Below are positions 56,486-64,000 of a DNA stretch of 64,000 nucleotides, one piece after another. The notes below the pieces were generated by a model, which worked only from the letters and a program-made list of their open reading frames with translations, did no database searches and was not told the DNA's origin. Source of the stretch: Pyrocephalus nanus (taxonomy: Eukaryota; Chordata; Aves; Passeriformes; Tyrannidae); the NCBI GenBank assembly GCA_038380795.1, contig CM076261.1, positions 96,060,418 to 96,124,417 of the forward strand, given 5' to 3'. Every line of letters begins with the position of its first letter. Within the stretch, counting starts at the first letter, position 1. The position numbers and the translations under genes are program-made.

Positions 56486-56996
56486 ATGTCCTGTCCTGCC
56501 CTTGAGGCCGTGTCCATCTGCCCTTGGCGGCAGCTTTTGAGATTCAGTTGTAACTGGCAGGATTTGCATGGCAAGTGCATTTCTGGCAGGTTTGTAGACA
56601 TGAGCAAAGCTTTGGTGGCAGAGGTGTCATCAGTGAGGTGACCTCATGCCACTCGTGTGCTGTGGTTTGTGGCTCTGTTGTGCAGAGTGATCGCTCTGCT
56701 GTGCTCCTGGATGTCCATCAGTCGTTGTGCTGCACCCAGGAATGCTGAGAAAACACAACCAAAGCCTGGGACAATTGGGGTGTCCTCAGTGAGTTCATTC
56801 CTTGGCACTGCTGTAGCTTTGTTGGTGGGTGTGTTGTGAGGAGGGGCCCCAAACCATCCCAGCCCTGTCAGGCTGCTCTGGGCTGGGCAGTTTTGCCGGG
56901 TGGGAGGGGCTGCCCCTTCCATCCTGTTCATTGCCCCCCACCACCTGCCAGCTCCCTGGGCCTGTCTTTCTCCCTGGCCTTTCTTTGTGCTGTGCT
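56486..56996. repeat. promoter-proximal module U1 (short), spacer 14
   Basis: Counterpart of 28010-28520. Confidence 0.5.
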
Positions 56997-57034
56997 CTGG
57001 CTTCCACATCCAGGGGGTCCCAAGGGTTCTCTTG

Positions 57035-57441
57035 TGGTCCCAAAGACAGGACGGGTGGAAATGGCCTCAAGTGGCTGAAACCCTGACAGGACATGGTCCT
57101 GCCCAGCCTGGTTGAGCTGTCCCTGCTGGGGCAGGTTGGGTTGAACTCTGGGATCTGCTCCACTGCCAGGTGGGAACAGGATCAAGGGGAATGTTTTCCA
57201 GCTGAGAGAGGGTGGGGTTAGATGGGATTGTGGGAGGAAATTCTTGGCTGGGAGGGTGGGGAGGCCCTGGCTCAGGTCACCCAGAGAAGCTGTGGCTGCC
57301 CCTGGATCCCTGGAAGTGTCCTAGGCCAGGTTGGACGGGGCTTGGAGCAACTGGGCTAGTGGAAGGTGTCCCTGCCCATGGCTAAGGTTGGAACTGGCTG
57401 ATCTTTAAGGTCCCTTCCCACACAACCATTCTGTGATGATT
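57035..57441 (+). mobile_element. CR1 LINE 3' end
   Basis: Counterpart of 28559-28965. Confidence 0.85.
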
Positions 57442-57481
57442 TTATGGTGTCCTTGCAGAGGTTCCTGGAGCTCCAGTGTTT

Positions 57482-57730
57482 GTGACCAGGGAGGTGCCAG
57501 TTGAGTGCAGGTTAGAAAAAGTGCTGGAGCTGGAGAAGAATGGCTGGGAAGAGGATGTGGGGAACTGCAGGCCTTTCAGTGTGACCTCAGTGGTGGGGAA
57601 GGTTGTGGAGCAGCTCACCTTGAGTGCCATCCCCCGGCACTTGCAGCCCCAGGAGGTGCTGAGGCCCAGCCATTGTGGGTTTGTGCAAGGCAGGTGCTGC
57701 TGGAGCAAGGGGAGCTCCTTGCAGGCCAAG
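57482..57730 (+). pseudogene. CR1 ORF2 reverse-transcriptase fragment
   Basis: Counterpart of 24267-24515; same translated block. Confidence 0.75.
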
Positions 57731-57750
57731 GTGAGCGCTGAGTGGGTGAG

Positions 57751-58791
57751 GTGGGGTGTGTTTTCCTTCCCCCAGGGCTCCCTTGGCGTGTGCTCCTCTT
57801 GCAGACGTGTCCTGGTGGCGGCAGCTTTGAAGGGAGAGTTGGTGTTTGGGAGGTTGTGCGTGGAATGTGCTTGTGGGGGCACTTGGCAGCTGCAGACACT
57901 GCCCAGGAGAGGTGGGGTGTGCTCAGTGAGGTCCCCTGATGTCCCTGCCGTGCTGTGGTTTGTGGAGTTGTGGGATTGCATGTGCTGCCCTCGAGGCCGT
58001 GTCCATCTGCCCTTGGTGGCAGCTTTGAGGAGTTGGTTTTTGGGAGGGTTGGCTTGTTGGGTGTGTGTCAGGGAGGGCTGAATAAAGCAAAGGCCAAGGA
58101 AATTGGGGGTGCCCTCAGTGAGGTCCCCCCGTGTCCCTGGTGTGCTGTGGTTTGGGGGCCCTTGTGAAGATGAGGCCCCAAAGCCTCCCAGGCAGAGCTG
58201 CCCCCCTGGAGCCGCGGGGAGAGTTTGCAGGGGGTTTGTCAGGCGAGCAGTGAGTGTTGGTGGGCAAGGGGAAGGCCTGGAGGAAGGTTTGCTGTGTGCC
58301 TTGGTGCAGCTGTGGCCTCAGGGCCTGAGGGGCTGCAGCCAGGAATGCTGAGGGAGCTGCCTGATGTGCTGGGGAGGCCACTGTGCTCCTCTTGCCATCA
58401 GCTGCTCCTGGGCACAGTGCCTGGGAGCGCTTGCTGAGGGCTGACAGAGAGCTCCTGCCTTGGTTTCTGGAGGCAGAGCAGGAGTGAGTGCCTGGAGAAG
58501 TGGCCTGTGCTCAGGTGCCCTCATTGCCAGGGTTACGGTGCCTTTGGATCTCTCAGATTTACAGCCCAGGAGACTCTGTCCTTGCAACTCTATTTTGTGA
58601 CCTTGTCAAGAAATACAATGAAGAAGCAACACCAGGGCTTGGTCTCTTTTTGTCCAGGCTGGTCTGTGACATCAGTTCAGTAGGTCAGCATTCAGACCAT
58701 TAAGTTTCATAACTTATAGGCCCTAATTCTTAATACCTTTTTCTTGTGAGAAAAAGCCTCTGATGACCAGAGGAAGGTCAATGTGCTTCTC
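57751..58791. repeat. promoter-proximal modules, spacer 14 (LTR-free site)
   Basis: Counterpart of 29275-30315, lacking the LTR. Confidence 0.5.
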
Positions 58792-58955
58792 TCTCCTCAT
58801 CTGTCCTGGTGTAAGTGTTCCTGTATCTTTTGGAGAAGCCTCAAAGCTTGAGCAGAGCAGGTGCTGGTGGATCTGCTGCGAGTGCTTTTCTGGCTGGGTT
58901 GATGTTCTGAACCTTGCACAGGGGAGGTTTGACCTTCACCGTTTCCATCAGGGTC

Positions 58956-59441
58956 ATGGATTAAGGGCAAGCTCCACAAGACTGTGGATGAGCCCAAGCT
59001 GATTGTTGTGGTTGTTTGTGTGGAGGGAAGGGATGGCAGCCAGAGGGGCCTGGACAGGCTGGGCAGGAGGAGCTGTGTGATCCTCCTGAAATTCCACAGG
59101 GCCAAGAGCTGGTGGGTTGTGTGAGTCCCTAAGAGGGCTGCAGGCTGGTGGGGACTGTTTGAGAGCAGCCCTGTGGAGAAGGCTTGGAGGGCACTGGTGG
59201 GTGAAGAAGTGAATGGGAGCCAGGAATGTGCCCTGGCAGCCCAGAAACCCCCCGTGTCCTGGGCTCCTGGCCACAGTGTGGGCAGCAGGGAGAGAGAGGG
59301 GATTGTTGATTTGTGCTGCTTTGTGGTGAGATTGGAGTTGTGTGTTGAGCTGTGAGAGCCTGCGAATGAGGCAAAGAGGGAGCTGTGGGTGGGATGCAGA
59401 GCAGAGCCTTGGGGCTGCTGAAGGGCTGGAGCCCGCGGTGT
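58956..59441 (+). pseudogene. CR1 ORF2 C-terminal remnant, 3' flank of gene 15
   Basis: Counterpart of 30480-30965. The D2 flank follows (59450-59721). Confidence 0.7.
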
Positions 59442-59721
59442 CCATGGACACTTAAGGCAGCACCCCCTGGGAGTTTGTGTCAGAGGGGTGGGTGGTGTGT
59501 CCAAGGCTGTGTTTGGGCAAGGGAAGAGTTTGTGTCCCATTGTGGAAGGCTCTTCTGTGCCAGTGTGTGTTGATGCTTGTGAAATATTTCCTAGGAGAGA
59601 GCTGGTCCCTTCTCCCCCCATGCGATGGCATCTGGTGCCAGAGCTCTGTGCCCAATGAAGTTCTGGGAGACTTGGGAGAAGAAAGGCTGAGGAGGCATCT
59701 GATGTTTTGCTGCAGGAGAAC

Positions 59722-59727
59722 TTTATT
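59722..59727 (-). promoter_or_regulatory. polyadenylation signal, keratin gene 15
   Basis: AATAAA on the minus strand, about 153 bp past the stop codon. Confidence 0.85.
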
Positions 59728-59874
59728 GAGACAAAAGAGTGAAAAAACAAGAGACAAAAGTAATAGAATTCAGGTGTGAGTGCAAGAAAGATGAACAATA
59801 ACTGAGGTCATTTTCTTACAGCAGACTTTTGCAGAGCCCCGAGCTGGTGGTGTGAGGGTTGTTTTGGAGGACCC

Positions 59875-60210
59875 TCAGCAGGTGGAGCAGCCCCTGGTGC
59901 CGTAGCAGCCCAGGCCTCCCAGGCCGTAGCCAAAGGCCCGGGCAGAGCCGAGGCCGTAGCCAAAGGCCCCAAAGGCGCCGGAGATGGGCTGTCCCTGGGC
60001 ATTGAGCTCCGTGCCCAGGGCAGCCCCTGCGGCGGATCCGACGGCGGAGCTCTGGGGGAAGGAGGTCATGATGGGCCCTGGCAGGGTGACGCGCACGGGG
60101 GAGGGCTGGATGAGGACGGTGGAGTCCTGGCACTGGGTGACACAGGGCTGGTTGCAGCTGTTGGCCAGCGGGGTGGGTGCGCAGGGGCGGCAGAGGTCGT
60201 AGCAGGCCAT
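59875..60210 (-). CDS. feather-type corneous beta-protein, copy 15
   Basis: 111 residues, Arg40/Ala60/Phe80. The intron 60231-60469 carries the same 5-bp deletion as gene 14. The 3'UTR is the gene 7/12 type. Flanks D2 and U2; intact TATA. A private substitution lies near 60590 in the proximal promoter. Confidence 0.93.
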   Translation of the reverse strand: MACYDLCRPCAPTPLANSCNQPCVTQCQDSTVLIQPSPVRVTLPGPIMTSFPQSSAVGSAAGAALGTELNAQGQPISGAFGAFGYGLGSARAFGYGLGGLGCYGTRGCSTC

Positions 60211-60539
60211 GGGTGTGGTGTGGAGGGGCCCTGTGAGGGCAGGGAAGAGAAGAGGTGAGAAGAGCAGAGCAGAGAGGGGGCTGAGGCAGCGCAGGGCCGT
60301 GGGGGTGCGAGGGGCGGTGTTGGCGGAGGGCGAGGCAGTGGGGAGGCTGCTGTGGGGCTGTGGGGAGGCGTGAGGGCTGCTGAGGCTGGGGCAGAGCGTG
60401 CTGGGAGAGAGGGGCCAGGGGGGCGGTGTGGCAGGAGCAGGAGGGGGTTGTCAGGGGCTGCAGGCTCACCTTGTTGGCGGCACAGAAGGCAGGAGAAGGC
60501 GTCAGGAGAAGCGTGGCAGGGAGAGAGGCGCTGGGCCGG

Positions 60540-60547
60540 CTTTTATG
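60540..60547 (-). promoter_or_regulatory. TATA box, keratin gene 15 (intact)
   Basis: CATAAAAG on the minus strand. Confidence 0.8.
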
Positions 60548-60681
60548 CTGCTCCCGCAGGGGCGGCACAGCCTTGGCCCAGGCCCTTTGGGCATTTCTCA
60601 GGCAGCAGCTCTTGCCTGGCCCAGCCTGGCCAGTCCTGAGCTGGGCGTGTTTTCCTTCCCCAGCTCTGCAATGGCCTGTCC

Positions 60682-61604
60682 TGCCCTTGAGGCCGTGTCC
60701 ATCTGCCCTTGGCGGCAGCTTTCAAGGGACAGTTGGTGTTTGGGAGCAGTTCCGTGGAATCTGCGTCTCCAGCAGGGCTGAATCAGCAGTGGAAGCCTTG
60801 GAGAATTTGGGTGTCAGCAGTGAGGTCACCCCATGTTCTCATGTGCTCTCATTTGTGGGTGTGTTGTGGAGCGTGGACCCTCTTCTTTTGTACAACTGGG
60901 TGTCAATAAATCCCTGTGCTGCACCCAGGAATGCCAGGGGAGCTCCTTGATGTGCTGTGGAGGTCACTGTTGATTGGTTTGGGAAGGTCCTCAATCCTCC
61001 AAGGGCTTCCTTATGGTGGAAAGAGGCCTCAGCCCCTCCTGTCCTGAAGGAAGCAAGAGGATGGATGTGGAAGTGCAGAAGCTGGTCAGGGTGGCCTTGT
61101 TCCAGTGTTGTGTTCCATGTCATTTCTCACATTTACAGGACATTTACTCTGTGATGTGACCTGTATTTCCTGGACTGATCAAGGAATGCAATGAACAAGG
61201 AACAAATTGGGCTGGCTCCCTTTGTTTCCAGGCTGGTCTGTGATGTCACTGCGCTGATTCCGCATTGAAGCCGTGAGGTTTCCTGCACATGACCCGTCAG
61301 TTTTAGTGTTGTGGTCCTGTGAGCCAAAAACCACAATTACCAGTGGAAGGTCAGTGAGCTCCTCCTTCCCCCTCTGTCATGGTGTGGGCATTCCTTTGTG
61401 GAATTCTGGGATTCCATGTTTAGATTTTAAGGCCATGTCCATCTGACCTTGGCAGCAGCTTTTCACTGTGAGTATTAGAGGCCAAAGGCTGGAGTTGATG
61501 GTGCCTGTCAGGGAGTGCTGGAGATGTGAGCAAAGCTTTGGAGAGGTGGGGTGTGATCAGTGAGGTCCCCCCGTGTCCCTCGTGTGCTGTGGTTTGGGGG
61601 GTGT
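60682..61604. repeat. promoter-proximal modules (U2 type), spacer 15
   Basis: Counterpart of 32207-33130 at offset 28,475. Confidence 0.55.
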
Positions 61605-62364
61605 TTTGAGGAGGGGCCCCAAACCATCCCAGCCCTGTCAGGCTGCTCTGGGCTTTCCCATGTGCCTGGGCTGAGGTGTTGCCCCTTCCCTCACCTTCCA
61701 TCCCTCTCCCCTTTGCTGCCACCTACCTAAGCCTGACACTAGACCTGACTGTTCCTGCTGACTGTGCTCTGGGGGGGTTTGGTTCCATCTCCCTTTTAAG
61801 GTTTTGATACCTGTGGCCTTTTGGGCCCTGTCCTGGGCTGAGTGCCAGGGGGTGAGGTCCCTTGTCTGGGCATCTTTTGTGTCTGCTGGGCAGGAAGAGG
61901 ATTTGGGGGTGCCCAGGGTTGTTGGACACGAGCACTGCCTGATCCCAGAGCCTGCCCAAAAGGCCAGGCTGTGTCAGTGCCCAGTGTGGGGGGTGAGAAG
62001 TGTCTGCAGGGCTGGGCCCAGAGCCTTGGGGTGAGTGGCCCAAAGGGCAGATGGAACAAGTGTGCAGTGCTGTAGGCCAGGAGCTGCATCCCTTGGGCCA
62101 GCCCTGAAAACAGGAGTGGTCATGGCCATGGCCATGTCCTGGAGTTGAGCAAGGGCAGGGGCACAGTGCTGTTTGTGGGAGGGCTCAGCCCAGGCAGGAG
62201 GAATGTCTGGGCCTGAATTGGATCAGTTGTTTTCATATAAAATGTCTCTTACTGGGACATGACTTTGTAGTCCTGCTGGAGAGCAAATGGCCCAGGAATT
62301 GGCCTTGAACCTGTGTGGGGAAAAGGGCCAGAAGTGTCCAGGTGAGGACTGGGAGTTGTGTGAT
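61605..62364. other. spacer 15 sequence of unclear origin
   Basis: Counterpart of 33131-33889 up to about 62210, then diverges until the CR1 fragment. No supported gene. Confidence 0.35.
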
Positions 62365-62895
62365 GAAGTAGTTGGTGGTGACTCTTGCTGTCCCCTAAGC
62401 ACTGGTGAGGTGCCACGTGAGGAGCTGTTTGCAGATTTGGGCTCCTCAGTGTGAAAAGAAAGTCAATTCAGTGAATCCAGAGCAGTGAATGGCCACAAAG
62501 ATCCTGAAGGGGCTGGAGCATCTTGGCAAGTGGAGAGGCTGAGAGAGCTGGGAGTGCCAGGAGACAAGGCTGGCCAGGGCAGTGTCATCAGTGTTGGTGA
62601 ATCCCTGGTGGCAGGGAAGGAAGTGGAGGGAGCCCAGCTCTTGTCAGCAGAGCACACGGGCAGGACAAGGGGCCATGGGCACAGGGGAAACAGATGGAGT
62701 TCTGTGATCAAGGATGACAAGGATTTTTCATGCACTGGAGATGATAGAGTGGAAGAGGAGATGGATTCTCTGTCCTGGCAGATCTCACACTGAACTGGCC
62801 CTGGTCCTGAAAATCCTGCTCTTGCTGGTTTTGCTTGAGCAGCAGAGTTGAAGCACTTGCACTCCATCCTGCCAAAGTGGGTGATGTTGTGACTC
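62365..62895 (+). mobile_element. CR1 LINE 3' fragment
   Basis: Counterpart of 33890-34420 with more substitutions at its start. The D1 flank of gene 16 follows (62920-63234). Confidence 0.7.
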
Positions 62896-63234
62896 TGGTG
62901 CGCAGGTGTGAGAGTGGTGGTGGGTGAGAGAGTTTGTGCAGTGTGTGCTGGCCCAGAGAGACTTTGGCAGAGGCTGTGCAGGAGAGCATTGTTGTGGGGA
63001 AGCCTTTGGTGCAGCAGGTGCTGGGTTTGTGGCCCGTTCTGGAAGGGCCCCAGCCTGTGCAGTGTGTGTGTTAGTGCTGGGGGGGTATTTGCTGACAAAG
63101 GGGTTGTGGCTCTTGCCCAAGTCCCCAGGAGCCCGTTGATCCCCGGCATTGTGGTGGGTGAGGATCTGAGCCCATGGGAAATGAAAAAGGCAAGGAGTCA
63201 TCTGAATGTGTGCTGCAGGAGAACTTTATTGAGA

Positions 63235-63240
63235 CAAAAG
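63235..63240 (-). promoter_or_regulatory. polyadenylation signal, keratin gene 16
   Basis: AATAAA on the minus strand, about 144 bp past the stop codon. Confidence 0.85.
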
Positions 63241-63378
63241 AGAGAAGAGACAAGAGAAAGAAGAGGAAGGGATCCACTGTGAGGTGGAAGTAGAGCGATC
63301 ATGTGATGAGGTCCATTTGTTGTATCAGATTTTTGCAGAGCCCTGAGCTGGTGGTGTGAGGGGTGTTGTGGAGGACCC

Positions 63379-63714
63379 TCAGCAGGTGGAGCAGCCCCTG
63401 GTGCCGTAGCAGCCCAGGCCTCCCAGGCCGTAGCCAAAGGCCCGGGCAGAGCCGAGGCCGTAGCCAAAGGCCCCAAAGGCGCCGGAGATGGGCTGTCCCT
63501 GGGCATTGAGCTCCGTGCCCAGGGCAGCCCCTGCGGTGGATCCGACGGCGGAGCTCTGGGGGAAGGAGGTCATGATGGGCCCTGGCAGGGTGACGCGCAC
63601 GGGGGAGGGCTGGATGAGGACGGTGGAGTCCTGGCACTGGGTGACACAGGGCTGGTTGCAGCTGTTGGCCAGCGGGGTGGGTGCGCAGGGGCGGCAGAGG
63701 TCGTAGCAGGCCAT
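63379..63714 (-). CDS. feather-type corneous beta-protein, copy 16
   Basis: 111 residues, Arg40/Thr60/Phe80; coding region complete. The intron is 63735-63978. Only the last 22 bp of exon 1 lie in the window, so its promoter, TATA state and upstream flank class are not visible. Downstream flank D1. The array evidently continues beyond the window. Confidence 0.92.
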   Translation of the reverse strand: MACYDLCRPCAPTPLANSCNQPCVTQCQDSTVLIQPSPVRVTLPGPIMTSFPQSSAVGSTAGAALGTELNAQGQPISGAFGAFGYGLGSARAFGYGLGGLGCYGTRGCSTC

Positions 63715-64000
63715 GGGTGTGGTGTGGAGGGGCCCTGTGAGGGCAGGGAAGAGAAGAGAAGAGGTGAGAAGAGCAGAGCAGAGAGGGGGCTGAGGCAGCG
63801 CAGGGCCGTGGGGGTGCGAGGGGCGGTGTTGGCGGAGGGCGAGGCAGTGGGGAGGCTGCTGTGGGGCTGTGGGGAGGCGTGAGGGCTGCTGAGGCTGGGG
63901 CAGAGCGTGCTGGGAGAGAGGGGCCAGGGGGGCGGTGTGGCAGGAGCAGGAGGGGGTTGTCAGGGGCTGCAGGCTCACCTTGTTGGCGGCACAGAAGGCA

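Noticed and set aside
1..64000. CRISPR array or bacterial defence system suggested by regular repeats
   Set aside because: The repeats are kilobase-scale gene duplications with introns and LINE remnants; there are no short repeat-spacer units.

Overview
The window is part of a bird genome, most likely from a songbird, although the species cannot be read from sequence alone. It holds a tandem array of 16 feather-type corneous beta-protein (feather beta-keratin) genes, all on the minus strand. The evidence for a bird is the feather-keratin protein itself (Cys-rich N-terminus, Pro/Val-rich beta-sheet core, Gly/Tyr/Leu tail, Cys-rich C-terminus), many CR1-type LINE remnants in the spacers and a retroviral solo LTR. 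No tRNA, rRNA, CRISPR array or bacterial-style operon was seen. Each gene has the classic avian two-exon layout: a TATA-type core promoter, a short non-coding exon 1, one 244-bp intron ending 20 bp before the ATG, and a second exon with a 111-codon ORF and the 3'UTR. AATAAA polyadenylation signals lie 125-448 bp past the stop codon. Gene starts are spaced 3.5-6.2 kb apart. From the stop codon to about 711 bp upstream of it, the 16 copies are almost identical. That block covers the CDS, 5'UTR, intron, exon 1 and TATA region. I saw only a handful of variable sites: codons 40, 60 and 80, a few silent changes, one TATA base and a 5-bp intron indel. Outside this block the flanks fall into separate classes that are shuffled between genes. 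Upstream flanks: U1 (genes 1,5,6,7,10,11,12,14), U2 (genes 4,8,9,15), U3 (genes 2,3,13). Downstream flanks: D1 (genes 1,6,9,10,13,16), D2 (genes 3,7,8,12,15), D3 with a long 3'UTR (genes 2,4,5,11,14). Spacers are built from a degenerate promoter-proximal module of about 0.7 kb that is repeated in tandem, fragments of CR1 ORF2 and 3' end (almost all on the plus strand, antisense to the genes), and an unrecognised 1.1-kb segment present in four spacers. A 567-bp solo LTR occurs in two spacers. Higher-order duplications are visible. Positions 11987-15832 and 15787-19632 look identical (3.8-kb tandem copy). The gene 6-7 interval recurs as 11-12 (offset 20,492), the 7-9 interval as 14-16 (offset about 28,475-28,482), and the 1-2 interval as 10-11 (offset 38,582). 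The genes make near-identical structural proteins, so their job is probably dosage of one filament protein in developing feather (or related epidermal appendage) cells. Copy-specific expression differences would come from the TATA variant, the distal promoter class and the 3'UTR class.
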